From positions 756,865-820,864 of the forward strand of contig NZ_QKYW01000002.1 in the NCBI RefSeq assembly GCF_003253735.1: a stretch of 64,000 bases of DNA. The letters are read 5' to 3'. Within the stretch, counting starts at the first letter, position 1; the number at the start of each line of letters is the position of its first letter. Both the position numbers and the translations under genes were made by a program. This DNA is from Pseudomonas sp. URMO17WK12:I2 (GTDB taxonomy: Bacteria > Pseudomonadota > Gammaproteobacteria > Pseudomonadales > Pseudomonadaceae). The notes beneath the pieces were generated by a model, which worked only from the letters and a program-made list of their open reading frames with translations, was not told the origin of the DNA and searched no databases. Shown here in pieces: positions 38,716-48,745 of this stretch.

Positions 38716-41700
38716 AACGTTTCTCCAGGGTGCTGTAGCCCATGCCCGCGCCTTTATTGACCTTGAGCTGCACGGCGACCCGTTCCTTGAGCGCCTCGAC
38801 GTGGCTGATCACGCCGATCATCTTGCCGCTGGCGTTGAGATTGTCCAGGGCATCGAGGGCCACTTCCAGGGTTTCGCCGTCCAGGGTGCCGAAGCCTTCG
38901 TCGAGAAACAGCGAGTCGATGCGCGTCTTGTGGCTGACCAGATCGGAAAGTGCCAGGGCCAACGCCAGGCTGACCAGAAAACTCTCGCCGCCGGACAGGG
39001 TTCGCGTGTCGCGCGCCACGTCGCCCTGCCAGGTATCGATCACTTCCAGCTCCAGTTCACCGAGGGATTTGCGCGCCAGCTGGTAACGGCCGTGCAGGCG
39101 CTGCAGTTGCCCGTTGGCCAGGTGGACCAGATGGCCGAGGGTCAGGCCCTGGGCGAAGCGCCGGTACTTGGCGCCGTCGGCCGAGCCGATCAGGCTGTTG
39201 AGCTGCTGCCAGTTGTCGTACTCGCCCTGCTGCCCGGCGATGGCCTCGAACAGCGCCTGCTGGTTGAGCCGGCGCTGATCATCACCCTGTAGTTGCCCGC
39301 GGATCTCGCCCTGGCGTTGACCGAGCTGCTTCAGGCTCGCCTGCAGGCTCTGCAGGTGTTCGTCCAGATACTCGGCGCTGTGTTCGGTCTGCGGCTCGGC
39401 ACGCAGTGTGGCCAGTTGCGCCTGGGCCGAAGCCTGCAGGGCATGAGCTTCGGTCCGGGCCTTTTCCAGGCGCTGCTTGAGTGCCTGCAACTGTTCGCGC
39501 TGCCCGTCATGGAGCAAAGCGCCGAGAAACGCCGCTTCGTCTGCGAACGGGCTGCCGACCAGCGCCGCCTGCCACTGTTGGGCTGCGGCCTGCTCGGCTT
39601 CACCCAGCGCCTGCTGCTGGCGGGCGATGCCCTCCAGGGTGATGCGCAGCTCCAGGCAACGCCGCTCGGCGCTCTGCCAGCCCGCCTGGGCGGACTCGAG
39701 GCCTGCGGCGGCCTGTTCCATAGACTCGGCGGCCAGCGGCTCACCCCCCGCTTCCTGCCAGCGGGCCTGCCACTGTTGCGCCTGCTTGTCGGCTTCACGG
39801 GCCTGGTGCTGCAAGGTCGGCAGTTGTTGCGCCAGCGCCTGACGCCGCTGCTGGGTTTGCTGCCAGCCGGCAGCCTCGGCCTGGCGGGCGGCCAGCCACG
39901 CGGCGCCGTCTTCGGGCAGCCCATGGCCGAAGGCGCCCAATTGCGTCGCCAGCTCGGCCTCGAGCGCATCCAGGCGCTCGCGCTGGGCGATCAGCTGTTC
40001 GTCCAGAGCCTGCTGGGCGGCCTGCGCCAGATCACGGTCATGCTCGATGGCAGCCTGCTGATGCTGCGCCGCGGTGTGTTTCTGGCTGGCGATGCTGGCG
40101 TCCTGGCACGCGCGCTCGAGTTCGCCCTTGAGCCCATCGAGGGCTTTGAGCGTGGCATTGATCTCCACGTGCTCGGTGAGCTGGCGGGTTTGTGCGGCGG
40201 CGAGCGCCTGGTCGTCTTCGGGCAGCGGGTCGAGGCTTTCACCCATGCGCTGCCAGGTGGTCGCCAGGGTATCGAGCTGACGCTGCAGGTCCTGATCCTG
40301 CTCCTGGCTCTGGATGACCTGGGTCTGCAGGGTAGCGACCTGGCTGCTGAGCTGCTGCCCCTGCTCGGTGAGGGCGTCGAGCGCCTGCCGGGCTTCGTCG
40401 CGCTCACCCTGGGTGGCCGAAACGTCCAGGGCCTGATAGGCCTCGATGGCCGGGTGGTCGGTAGAGCCGCACAGCGGGCAAGGCTCGTCGGCCTGCAACT
40501 GCGCGCGATAGGTTTCCAGCGCGCGGATGCGCTGTTCCTGCTCGAGCAGCTTTTCCTGGTCGGCCAGGCGCTGCTTGACCTCGCGGTAGCGCTCGCGCAA
40601 GGCCGAGCGTTCGGCCTCCCTTTCAGCCAGGCTGTGCTGCTGGCGAGCCAGGCTGGCCGCCGTGCGCTGGCGCTGCTGCAGCAACTGGCTACGTCGTTCG
40701 GCCAGCTGCGCCAACTGCTCCAGGGCGCTGCCGCGGGCGTGCACCTGTTGCCAGCTCTCGCGCCACTGCGCCTCGCTACGCCCAGCCAGAGTTGCCTGCC
40801 AACGTCCCTCGACCTCACTGACCGCCCGCTCGGCCTCGGCTTTCGCCTGGGCGGCAGCCTGCATTGACTGGGCAAGACCGCTCAGTTGCCCGGTGAACTG
40901 CTGCAGCTGGTCGGCGCCAGCCTGCTGGCGGGCCTGCAAGCTGGCGAGGGATTCACGTACCTGATCACGGGCCTGGAAGGCTTGCTGCCAGCCGCTGAGC
41001 TGGGCAGCCAGGCGTTCGTGGTCAGCCGTGGCCTGCAACTGCGCATCCAGTGCCTGGCAGTCGGCATCGAGCCGTTGCACTGCCTGCTGTTTAGCCAATG
41101 CCAGGGCCGCACTGGCCCGGGTGGCCTGCTCGAGGCTACCCCGCCAGTGTGCCTGCGCTTCGGCAAGTTGCTGCTGATGGCTGCGCTGCTGTTCTTCATT
41201 GGCGGCCAGCACCCGGGCAGCCTCGCGGCGGGCCTTGTATAGCGGCTGCAAGCGCTGTGCGGGTTCGCTCAGTTGCAGGCGCGCCAGCTGGTCGGCGGCA
41301 TCGCGCTCGGCCTGCGCAGCTGCATCGACCTGGGAGGCGGCCGCGCTTACCTGTGCTTCGGCGCGCGCCAGGTCGGTCAGCCACTGGCGCTGTCCACCGG
41401 CCTCGATGAAGGCAGCTTGCGTCGCTTCCTCCTCGACCGCCAACTGCGCCGCCTCGTCGGCGAGCGCCTGGCGCTGCTCGTGATCGAGCAATTCGACGCC
41501 TTCGGCGCGAGCACGCAGTTGATCGAGTGCGGTTCTCACCTCACGGGTCTGCTCGAACACGCGCTGGGAAATCAGCCCGTAGATATCGGTGCCGGTCAGC
41601 TCTTCGAGCAGTTCGGCGCGCTGGTTGGCGGAGGCTTCGAGGAACGCCGCGAAGCCGCCCTGGGCCAGCAGCATCGACTTGGTGAAGCGGCCGAAATCCA

Positions 41701-42118
41701 GACCGGTCAGGCGCTCCACCTCTTTGGGCTTTTCGCTGAGCTTGTCGGTGATGATCTCGCCGTCCAGCCGCGCCAGCTCGGCCTTGGCGCCCTGCAACGC
41801 GCCGTCGGCCCTGTCCCGCGCCCGGCGCTGGCTCCAGAAGGCGCGATAGCCCTGCCCCTTGACCTCGAACTCGACCTCGGCCAGGCACTCGGCCGTATGC
41901 CGGGTCATCAGCTCGTTCTCGCCGCCGACCTTGTCCATACGCGGGGTGCGGTGATACAGCGCCAGGCAGATGGCATCGAGCAGCGTGGTCTTGCCCGCCC
42001 CGGTCGGCCCGATGATGGCGAACAGGCCATTGCTGGCGAAGGGTTCGGCAGTGAAATCGATCTTCCACTCGCCCTTCAGCGAGTTGAGGTTCTTCAGGCG
42101 CAGGCTGAGGATTTTCAT
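38705..42118 (-). CDS. sbcC: Nuclease SbcCD subunit C
   Basis: The ATPase subunit of the SbcCD (Rad50-Mre11-type) complex that cleaves hairpins and trims DNA ends. The 1137-residue protein has Walker A GPTGAGKTT (37-45) and a long coiled coil with a zinc-hook CPLC (547-550). A second coil follows, then the ABC signature LSGGESFLVSLALALALSDL and Walker B (DSLFLDEGFGTLD). In other Pseudomonas sbcD lies directly upstream; here it is at 50622-51839, with 8.5 kb between. No frameshift is seen. Confidence 0.95.
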   Translation of the reverse strand: MKILSLRLKNLNSLKGEWKIDFTAEPFASNGLFAIIGPTGAGKTTLLDAICLALYHRTPRMDKVGGENELMTRHTAECLAEVEFEVKGQGYRAFWSQRRARDRADGALQGAKAELARLDGEIITDKLSEKPKEVERLTGLDFGRFTKSMLLAQGGFAAFLEASANQRAELLEELTGTDIYGLISQRVFEQTREVRTALDQLRARAEGVELLDHEQRQALADEAAQLAVEEEATQAAFIEAGGQRQWLTDLARAEAQVSAAASQVDAAAQAERDAADQLARLQLSEPAQRLQPLYKARREAARVLAANEEQQRSHQQQLAEAQAHWRGSLEQATRASAALALAKQQAVQRLDADCQALDAQLQATADHERLAAQLSGWQQAFQARDQVRESLASLQARQQAGADQLQQFTGQLSGLAQSMQAAAQAKAEAERAVSEVEGRWQATLAGRSEAQWRESWQQVHARGSALEQLAQLAERRSQLLQQRQRTAASLARQQHSLAEREAERSALRERYREVKQRLADQEKLLEQEQRIRALETYRAQLQADEPCPLCGSTDHPAIEAYQALDVSATQGERDEARQALDALTEQGQQLSSQVATLQTQVIQSQEQDQDLQRQLDTLATTWQRMGESLDPLPEDDQALAAAQTRQLTEHVEINATLKALDGLKGELERACQDASIASQKHTAAQHQQAAIEHDRDLAQAAQQALDEQLIAQRERLDALEAELATQLGAFGHGLPEDGAAWLAARQAEAAGWQQTQQRRQALAQQLPTLQHQAREADKQAQQWQARWQEAGGEPLAAESMEQAAAGLESAQAGWQSAERRCLELRITLEGIARQQQALGEAEQAAAQQWQAALVGSPFADEAAFLGALLHDGQREQLQALKQRLEKARTEAHALQASAQAQLATLRAEPQTEHSAEYLDEHLQSLQASLKQLGQRQGEIRGQLQGDDQRRLNQQALFEAIAGQQGEYDNWQQLNSLIGSADGAKYRRFAQGLTLGHLVHLANGQLQRLHGRYQLARKSLGELELEVIDTWQGDVARDTRTLSGGESFLVSLALALALSDLVSHKTRIDSLFLDEGFGTLDGETLEVALDALDNLNASGKMIGVISHVEALKERVAVQLKVNKGAGMGYSTLEKRYAI

Positions 42119-42289
42119 GGCGGCAGGGCTGGGCTCGAAACGGTAGCAGACGGCTATTGTGGCATTGTTGCCGGCTCACCGGGCCTTGCGGCAACTCAGA
42201 TGGTTTGACGCGCGAGGTAACAAAAACGTCCTGTTACATCCGCAACAGGCGGTTAACGTGAAAGGCCCGCTTATCAGGAGAGATTCGCC

Positions 42290-43417
42290 ATGACCCGTCC
42301 CGTTCATCTTTTGCTCGGTGGTATCGCACTCGGTCTCGCCAGCCTCGGCGCCCAGGCGGCGGATGCCCTGCCCCAGGCACAGTGGCCATTCACGGCCGAG
42401 CCACGTGCCACCCTCGATGAGCCCTGGGCAATGACCTTTCTGCCCGACGGCACGCTGCTGGTCACCGAGAAACGCGGCGTGCTCAAGCATGTCGACCCCA
42501 AGAGCGGTAAAAGCAGCGATATCGCCGGCGTACCGGAAGTGGCGTATGGCGGCCAGGGCGGCTTTGGCGACGTGATCCTGCACCCGGACTTCGCCAACAA
42601 TCACTACGTCTATATCAGCTATGCCGAAGCTGGTGAGAGCGATACCCGCGGCGCCGCAGTGGCACGCGCCAAGCTGCAGCTCAACGAAGATGGCGGTGGC
42701 GCGCTGACCGAGCTGAGCGTGATCTGGCAGCAGACGCCCAAAGTCAGCGGCAGCGGCCACTATGGCCATCGCCTGGCCTTCGGCCCCGATGGCAAATTGT
42801 GGATCACCTCCAGCGAGCGGCAGAAATTCACCCCGGCGCAAGATATGAAAGCCAACCTTGGCAAGCTGGTTCGGCTCAACGATGACGGTAGCCTGCCGGG
42901 CGACAACCCGTTCGCCGACCAGGGCGGCGTGGCCGCGCAGGTGTGGTCGCTGGGCCATCGCAATATGCTCGGTATCGCCTTCGATGCAGACGACAAGCTG
43001 TGGGTGCACGAGATGGGCCCAGCTGGCGGCGACGAGTTGAACCTGATCAAGCGTGGCGAAAACTACGGCTACCCGGTGGTTTCCAACGGCGATCACTACG
43101 ACGGCAAGCCGATCCCCGATCACGACACCCGCCCCGAATTCGCGGCCCCGAAGATCACCTGGACCCCGGTCATCTCGCCGGCGGGCTTCGTAATCTACCA
43201 GGGCGATCGCTTCCCGGGCTGGGATGGCGCCGGGCTGATCGGTGGGCTGTCGTCCCAGGCGCTGGTGCGCGTGGCCTTCGACGGCGACAACGCCCGCGAG
43301 GCCGAGCGCTACGACATGGGCGCGCGCATCCGCGAAGTGGAGCAAGGCCCGGATGGCAGCGTGTGGCTGCTGGAAGACGGCAGCGGCGGCAGGCTGCTGG
43401 AGTTGCAGCCCAAGTAG
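42290..43417 (+). CDS. PQQ-dependent aldose sugar dehydrogenase (YliI/Asd-like)
   Basis: A periplasmic quinoprotein predicted to oxidise aldoses with PQQ. The 375-residue protein has a signal peptide ([25 protein letters not shown]) and the six-bladed propeller of soluble glucose/aldose dehydrogenases: [25 protein letters not shown] with the catalytic His, [11 protein letters not shown] and [11 protein letters not shown]. An AGGAG site precedes the ATG. It is monocistronic, with an AACAGG-type 6-bp inverted repeat (42230-42249) in the short region upstream. The natural sugar is not predictable. Confidence 0.9.
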   Translation: MTRPVHLLLGGIALGLASLGAQAADALPQAQWPFTAEPRATLDEPWAMTFLPDGTLLVTEKRGVLKHVDPKSGKSSDIAGVPEVAYGGQGGFGDVILHPDFANNHYVYISYAEAGESDTRGAAVARAKLQLNEDGGGALTELSVIWQQTPKVSGSGHYGHRLAFGPDGKLWITSSERQKFTPAQDMKANLGKLVRLNDDGSLPGDNPFADQGGVAAQVWSLGHRNMLGIAFDADDKLWVHEMGPAGGDELNLIKRGENYGYPVVSNGDHYDGKPIPDHDTRPEFAAPKITWTPVISPAGFVIYQGDRFPGWDGAGLIGGLSSQALVRVAFDGDNAREAERYDMGARIREVEQGPDGSVWLLEDGSGGRLLELQPK

Positions 43418-43481
43418 CCGAACGGCCGCAGCGTTCCCGCGTGTCGCTTCGCTCAACCCCAGGCCAGCAAGGCGTCGCCCA

Positions 43482-43512
43482 CAAAAAACCGCAGCCAGGC
43501 TGCGGTTTTTTG
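43482..43512. terminator. Bidirectional terminator
   Basis: CAAAAAACCGCAG and CTGCGGTTTTTTG form a perfect 13-bp stem with A-rich and T-rich sides, so it can terminate both the aldose dehydrogenase gene and the convergent transporter operon. Confidence 0.92.
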
Positions 43513-43527
43513 TGTCTGGCGTTCGGT

Positions 43528-44829
43528 TCAGTAGACGAACGTCAGCAGCACATTGAACACCAGCGCCGCCACGAAGCCGATGGGCGCGGCCTTGAACAGC
43601 AGTTGCGGGAACAGCGAGGTGCGGCTCTGCTCCGAGGTGCACGAACCGAGGATCAGGCTGCCGCCCGAGGAGAATGGCGAAATCGATGTGGCTTGCGCAC
43701 CGACCACGATGGCGACGAACAGCACCATCGGCTCCAGGCCCAGCGATTGCGAGATGGGCAGCACCATGGGGAACAACGCCGGCGTCACCACCCCCAGGGT
43801 GCTGGAGAACAGCGACATGAAGGCCGCCACCACGCCAAATACCACCGGCACCAGAAGCGGGGGAATGCTGCCGCCGATCCACGAGGCCAATACGTCGATG
43901 GTGCCGGCCTTGATCGCCACCGAGATCAGCATGCCCACGCCGCAGATCATGATCAGCGTGCCCCACGGCACCGAGGCCATGGCCTTGCGCTCGTCGCCGA
44001 GTTTGAGCAGCAGGGCGATGACCGAGAAGATGCTGGCGATCAGGCCAATATCCATCTTCGCGTTGATGAAGGTGATGGTGCCGTTATCCGGCAGCGCGAT
44101 ATGGGCAATGGGCGCGGCCAGCACGATGGCCATCATCGCCAGGGTCAGCCACAGGGTGATTTTCTGCTCCCGGTTCAGTGCCGTTGGCTCGCTGGCATCG
44201 AACATAGCGGTTTTCATCGCACGGCCTTCACGGGTCAGGAAGGCGAACACCGAGATCACCACCAGTGGAATGATCAGAGTGCTGACGAAGATGCCGAAGG
44301 CGTTGATAAAGGCATCATTGTCGCTGATCCCCGCGTTGGTCATCAGGCCGCGAAAGATGATACCGCTCTGGCTGGACATGAAGTTGGCACCGCTCAGGGC
44401 ACCATAGTTGACCGCCATGCCGCCGACGATCAGGCCCATGCCGGTGCGCTGGCAGAGCAGCAGGGTGATCGGCGCCATGAACGCCAGCACGGTGTAGTAG
44501 CCCGCCCCCATCGCAGCGATCAACGTGGCGGTGAAAAACACCGCGAAGGGCAGCAATTGCGGCATCTTGCGGCAGTGGTAGATCAGGTGTTCGGCGAGCT
44601 TTTCCAGGGTACCGTTGACCGTGGCGAAGCTGTAGAACAGGCACACCGAGAAGATGATGAAGAAGATCTTCAGCGGCCACATGCCGATCACATCGGAAGG
44701 GCTCAGGCCCATGCCGAAACAGCCGATCAGGTAGGCGAAGGCAATGGCGAACAGCCCGATGTTGATCTTGGTCTTGTAGCCGAGGGCGACCGCGACCACG
44801 ATGGCCGCGACGACGATGATGCTCATCAT
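43528..44829 (-). CDS. MatC-like dicarboxylate carrier (SLC13/ion-transporter superfamily)
   Basis: A 433-residue inner-membrane transporter with about 11-12 hydrophobic segments. The N-terminus (MMSIIVVAAIVVAVALGYK) and the repeated motifs SGANFMSSQSGIIFRG and SSTLGVVTPALFP resemble the MatC/DASS-type carriers of malonate and C4-dicarboxylates. It lies 33 bases after the amidohydrolase gene in the same operon, so it probably imports a carboxylate that the hydrolase or downstream pathway uses (inference). The substrate is unknown. Two tandem ATGs are possible starts. Confidence 0.78.
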   Translation of the reverse strand: MMSIIVVAAIVVAVALGYKTKINIGLFAIAFAYLIGCFGMGLSPSDVIGMWPLKIFFIIFSVCLFYSFATVNGTLEKLAEHLIYHCRKMPQLLPFAVFFTATLIAAMGAGYYTVLAFMAPITLLLCQRTGMGLIVGGMAVNYGALSGANFMSSQSGIIFRGLMTNAGISDNDAFINAFGIFVSTLIIPLVVISVFAFLTREGRAMKTAMFDASEPTALNREQKITLWLTLAMMAIVLAAPIAHIALPDNGTITFINAKMDIGLIASIFSVIALLLKLGDERKAMASVPWGTLIMICGVGMLISVAIKAGTIDVLASWIGGSIPPLLVPVVFGVVAAFMSLFSSTLGVVTPALFPMVLPISQSLGLEPMVLFVAIVVGAQATSISPFSSGGSLILGSCTSEQSRTSLFPQLLFKAAPIGFVAALVFNVLLTFVY

Positions 44830-44862
44830 GATGAGGGGTTTCCTATTGTTGTTCGAATGGGA

Positions 44863-45693
44863 TCAGCGGTTGTTGGGAAAACCGAAAAGGCGCGCTGGAT
44901 TGGCGACCAGAACCTGATGACGCTCGGCCCCATCCGGCAACAGCGCCTCGATCAATTCGAACTGCTCGGCATAGTCTGTCCGATCTTCGAATTGGGTGTT
45001 GGGCCAATCGCTGCCCCATAGAAAGCGCTCGCTACCGCCGGCCGCTGCCTGCAGCTGCGCCACTACGGCGGCGCACTGCACCGGGTCGGTCTTGCTGCGG
45101 TAGGCAGCCGACAGCTTCAGCCACACCCGCGAGTCGCCGAGCAGTTGCAGAAACGCCTGGTGGCCCGGGTTTTGTGCATCGATACCGCCGGTTGGCAGAC
45201 CAAAATGGTCAATGACTACATTCACGCCCGTGGCGACGATGGCCGGCACGATCTGCGCCAGATCCTCGATGCCACGCTGAATTTCCACCTGCCAGCCACG
45301 CCCCGCCAGGCGCTCGAACAAGGCGTTCCACGCCGGGCCGGTGTAGTCCTGCAGCTGCTTGCCGATCAGGTTCAGGCGAATGCCCACCACGCCCGCTGCG
45401 GCGAGCTCGTCCAGCTCTGCATCGCTGACGGCCACATCGACCACCGCCACAGCACGCAAGCGCGCGGGATGGCGGCGCAGCGCCTCGACCATGAAGTGGT
45501 TATCCGTACCGAGAAAGCTCGGCTGAATCAGCACGCCGTGGGACAGCCCAAAACGATCCAGATGCTCGAGGTATTGCTCGACCAACGCATCGTAATGGGG
45601 GCTGTAACGGCGGTTGGCGACCATCGGCAGATCCTGGCGAAAAATGTGCGCATGGGTGTCGATGCCGGTGATGACCGGGCTGGGAATGCTCAT
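44863..45693 (-). CDS. Amidohydrolase family 2 protein (PDC-lactonase-like)
   Basis: A 276-residue cytoplasmic metal-dependent hydrolase. The TIM-barrel motifs DTHAHIF (metal His pair), HGVLIQPSFLG, VIDHFGLP and FLWGSDWPNTQFED (catalytic Asp) are those of the LigI-type family that opens lactones such as 2-pyrone-4,6-dicarboxylate. The ATG at 45693 was chosen over an upstream one because the family starts just before DTHAH. It is the first gene of an operon with a dicarboxylate carrier and divergent from a GntR regulator. The substrate is likely a lactone or carboxylate, not defined. Confidence 0.82.
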   Translation of the reverse strand: MSIPSPVITGIDTHAHIFRQDLPMVANRRYSPHYDALVEQYLEHLDRFGLSHGVLIQPSFLGTDNHFMVEALRRHPARLRAVAVVDVAVSDAELDELAAAGVVGIRLNLIGKQLQDYTGPAWNALFERLAGRGWQVEIQRGIEDLAQIVPAIVATGVNVVIDHFGLPTGGIDAQNPGHQAFLQLLGDSRVWLKLSAAYRSKTDPVQCAAVVAQLQAAAGGSERFLWGSDWPNTQFEDRTDYAEQFELIEALLPDGAERHQVLVANPARLFGFPNNR

Positions 45694-45762
45694 TGAGGCG
45701 TTACCTGATCGATTGTTGTGAAGGCCGCCATCCGGGCTGACCCTTGTTATCACGACATGTAG

Positions 45763-45790
45763 TCATATATATGAATAGTTGACCATATAT
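45763..45790. promoter_or_regulatory. AT-rich palindromic operator between divergent GntR and amidohydrolase genes
   Basis: Within a GC-rich genome this short AT-rich stretch contains a perfect 12-base palindrome TCATATATATGA (45763-45774). It also contains an inverted repeat ATATATG-N10-CATATAT (45767-45790). Its place between the divergent start codons, and the GntR gene beside it, suggest it is the regulator's own binding site. Confidence 0.65.
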
Positions 45791-45866
45791 TCGCTTCAGC
45801 CGTTCTGTCAATCGATCTGCCGATGGTAGAGTGGCGCCAGCCTGTGCAACCGGACACCAAGACGCG

Positions 45867-46595
45867 ATGACCCTCGGATACGACGAACGCCTGCCGCTCT
45901 ACCAACGACTGCGCGAGGAAATGCTCGCCAAGATCGCCGCTGGCGAGTGGTCGCCTGGTGCGCCAATTCCCACCGAAGCGGAATTGACCAAGCTCTATGG
46001 CGTGGCCATCGGCACGGTGCGCAAGGCGGTGGATACGCTGGTGAACGAAGGGCTGCTGCTGCGCAGCCAGGGCCGTGGCACCTTCGTGCGCCGGCCGAAT
46101 TTCGATGCATCGCTGGCGCGTTTCTTTCGCCAGGTGAATGCCCGCGGCGGCCAGGAGATTCCCACCAGCCGGATTCTCTCCAAGGCATTGCAAAAGCCCT
46201 CCAAGGAGATCGCCAAGGCGCTCGCCCTGAACAGTGGTGAACAGGTGCTGCGCCTGGAACGCCTGCGGGTGGTCGAAGAGCGTACCCTGTTTCACGAGGA
46301 AATCTGGCTGCCCGCTTCGCGTTTCATCGTGCTGCTGGATATCGACTCGTCTACCTTCGGCGACCTGCTCTACCCCTTCTACGAGAAGCAGTGCGGCCAA
46401 TGCATCGCCTCGGCGCGGGAAACCCTCACGGTTGGCTGTGCCGACGCCGAAATGGCGGGCACCCTGGCCATCGGCGAGGGCGATCCTATCGTGGTGATCG
46501 AACGCACCGCCCTGGGCTACGACCGCAGCCCGCTGGAGTACCGCCTGTCGCGCGCCGCGGCGGCCAACTTCCGCTACCAGATCGATATCTGCTGA
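45867..46595 (+). CDS. GntR/HutC-family transcriptional regulator
   Basis: A 242-residue DNA-binding protein. The N-terminal winged helix (PLYQRLREEMLAKIAAGEW, then LTKLYGVAIGTVRKAVDTLV) is followed by a UTRA ligand-binding domain (RLRVVEERTLFHEEIWLPAS to the end), the HutC subfamily layout. It is divergent from the amidohydrolase/carrier operon and most likely represses it until the imported carboxylate or its product binds (inference). The ATG at 45867 gives MTLGYDERLPLYQRL, typical of the subfamily. Confidence 0.88.
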   Translation: MTLGYDERLPLYQRLREEMLAKIAAGEWSPGAPIPTEAELTKLYGVAIGTVRKAVDTLVNEGLLLRSQGRGTFVRRPNFDASLARFFRQVNARGGQEIPTSRILSKALQKPSKEIAKALALNSGEQVLRLERLRVVEERTLFHEEIWLPASRFIVLLDIDSSTFGDLLYPFYEKQCGQCIASARETLTVGCADAEMAGTLAIGEGDPIVVIERTALGYDRSPLEYRLSRAAAANFRYQIDIC

Positions 46596-46703
46596 CCCCT
46601 CCCCGCTCGACCCTGACCACTCGCTATCCGACTCTGGTCCGTACGGTTTCAGCCCACAGCAGGCTGCGCTGAGGCGCTCCTGCGACAGATACCTGAGATC
46701 CTC

Positions 46704-46726
46704 AAAGCCCTGTAGCCAAGGGCTTT
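46704..46726 (+). terminator. Hairpin downstream of the GntR gene
   Basis: A perfect 8-bp stem AAAGCCCT/AGGGCTTT with a 7-base loop, 109 bases after the GntR stop and without a T run. The rest of 46596-46866 shows nothing else recognisable. Confidence 0.3.
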
Positions 46727-46866
46727 CAGCCGTGTAGCGGTTAAAAAACGTCAAGCCCGCATCTTTTCGATTTACGCCGAGCCACTGAAGTGCTATCAGA
46801 GCTGAAAGATCGCTGCCGCCTCGCGCCGGCTGCCCCTACAAGAACAACACGATCAGGAATGCCACC

Positions 46867-48501
46867 ATGAACAGCTTGCGTCGCTTGCCGATCAATCGTC
46901 GTCTGTGGCTCATCATCGCGATGCCAGTGCTGATGCTGGTGTTGCTCGGTGCCTACATGCTGCACCAGATCAACACCGATCTGTACGCCGGCAAGGCCGA
47001 AAAGACCCAGCACGTGGTGCAGACCGCCGTCGGCATCCTCAGGTACTACCAGGGTCTGGAAGCCAGCGGCAAGCTGAGCCGCGAGCAGGCGCAGCAGCAG
47101 GCGAGCGAGGTGATCCGTGGCCTGCGCTATGCCGGCCAGGAGTATTTCTGGATCAACGACCAGACGCCGACCATGATCATGCACCCGACCAACGCCAAGC
47201 TTGAAGGCCAGAACCTCTCCGCCCTCAAGGACCCGGACGGCAAGGCGCTGTTCAACGACATGGTAGCCATCACCAGAAGCCAGGGCGCCGGCCCCGTCGA
47301 TTACCGCTGGCCCAAGCCGGGCGCCAGCGAGCCGGTTCCGAAGATTTCCTATGTCGAGCTGTTCCAGCCCTGGGGTTGGATCATAGGTTCGGGCGTGTAC
47401 GTCGACGACGTGCAGGCCGAGTTCAAGTCCCAGGCCTTGAAGGCCTTGGCCATCGGCGTACCGGCCACCCTGCTGCTGATCACCCTGGTGGTGATGATTT
47501 CGCGCAGCATCGCCGTGCCTCTCCAGCAGGCGGTGAAGGCAATGGCCAATATCGCCAGTGGCGAAGGCGACCTGACCCACCAGCTCGATGACCAGGGCCG
47601 TGATGAACTGGCCACCCTGGCCGGGCACTTCAACGCCTTCACCGGCAAGATGCGCCAGGTGATTCGCCAGCTGCTCGACTCCGCCGCCTCCCTCGACCAG
47701 GCCGCTTGCTCGCTCGGCGACATCTCCAGCGCAGCGCAGCAGCACAGCCAGCAACAGGCCCAGCAGATGGAGCTGGTCGCCACCGCGGTCAACGAAGTCA
47801 CCTACGGCGTGCAGGATGTGGCCAAGAACGCCGAGCACGCCTCCAGTGAAGTGCACACTGCCGAAGAGCAGGCGCGCCAGGGCCAGCACAATATCGATGC
47901 CAGCCTGCAGCAGATCGACCAGCTGTCCGCCACTATCGACAAGGCCGTGGCGGTGATCGAATCGCTGGCCAGCGAAAGCACCCAGATCGGCGGGGTACTG
48001 GAGGTGATCCGCTCGATTGCCGAGCAGACCAACCTGCTGGCACTCAACGCCGCCATCGAGGCCGCCCGTGCCGGCGAACAGGGCCGCGGCTTTGCCGTGG
48101 TCGCCGATGAGGTGCGCCTGCTGGCCCAGCGCACGCAGAAATCCACCGCCGAGATCCAGGGCATGATCGAGCGCTTGCAGGGCAACTCCCAGGCCGCGGT
48201 GAAGGCCATCAGCGACAGCAGCCAGGCCTCGCGCCTGACCGTCGAGCAGGCCAGCCAGGCCGGTGAAAGCCTGGCGCAGATCGCCCAATCGCTGCGCAAC
48301 CTGACCGGCCTCAACGCCTCGATCGCCAGTGCCACGCTGCAGCAGTCCCATGTGGTCGACGACATCAACCAGAACGTCACTCAAACCGCTGCGCTGGCTC
48401 ACAGCACCGCCGAGTCGGCCGAGCAGTCGAGTGCTGCCAGCCAGCACCTCAAGCAACTGGCCGAGCAACTCGGCCGCCTGCTGGGGCAGTTCCGCATCTG
48501 A
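46867..48501 (+). CDS. Methyl-accepting chemotaxis protein with single Cache (sCache_2) sensor
   Basis: A 544-residue inner-membrane chemoreceptor. After a membrane segment (about 14-34), a periplasmic domain contains the sCache_2 signature ([20 protein letters not shown] and [12 protein letters not shown]), usually a sensor of small organic acids. A second membrane segment (about 198-218), HAMP and the cytoplasmic hairpin with tip [20 protein letters not shown] follow. AGGA precedes the ATG. No CheR-binding pentapeptide is present at the C-terminus. It lies beside a carboxylate-uptake locus, so it may sense a related compound (inference). Confidence 0.92.
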   Translation: MNSLRRLPINRRLWLIIAMPVLMLVLLGAYMLHQINTDLYAGKAEKTQHVVQTAVGILRYYQGLEASGKLSREQAQQQASEVIRGLRYAGQEYFWINDQTPTMIMHPTNAKLEGQNLSALKDPDGKALFNDMVAITRSQGAGPVDYRWPKPGASEPVPKISYVELFQPWGWIIGSGVYVDDVQAEFKSQALKALAIGVPATLLLITLVVMISRSIAVPLQQAVKAMANIASGEGDLTHQLDDQGRDELATLAGHFNAFTGKMRQVIRQLLDSAASLDQAACSLGDISSAAQQHSQQQAQQMELVATAVNEVTYGVQDVAKNAEHASSEVHTAEEQARQGQHNIDASLQQIDQLSATIDKAVAVIESLASESTQIGGVLEVIRSIAEQTNLLALNAAIEAARAGEQGRGFAVVADEVRLLAQRTQKSTAEIQGMIERLQGNSQAAVKAISDSSQASRLTVEQASQAGESLAQIAQSLRNLTGLNASIASATLQQSHVVDDINQNVTQTAALAHSTAESAEQSSAASQHLKQLAEQLGRLLGQFRI

Positions 48502-48745
48502 GGTATGCCCGGCCTGAACGCAGCCACCTCGCACGCGTTCCGGCCGGGATCCCGCAGCCTCGCCGCACACAGGCGCCTCAGCCGAACGGCGGGCCATAGA
48601 GGGCCGCTATAGCATCAATTAGCCACCACAAAACGCTTGCTTTGCGCCATGGAAGGATTAGCCTCAGCGCTCCCGGCCCGCGTCCCTATAAGCGGGCCGA
48701 TCGGTTTATCGAGCCGGCTTTCTCTCTCCCATAGGTACACTCAAG

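Noticed and set aside
48689..48705. GCCGAT before the second chemoreceptor as a flagellar sigma-28 promoter
   Set aside because: No TAAA at the required distance upstream; the same test failed for the first chemoreceptor.
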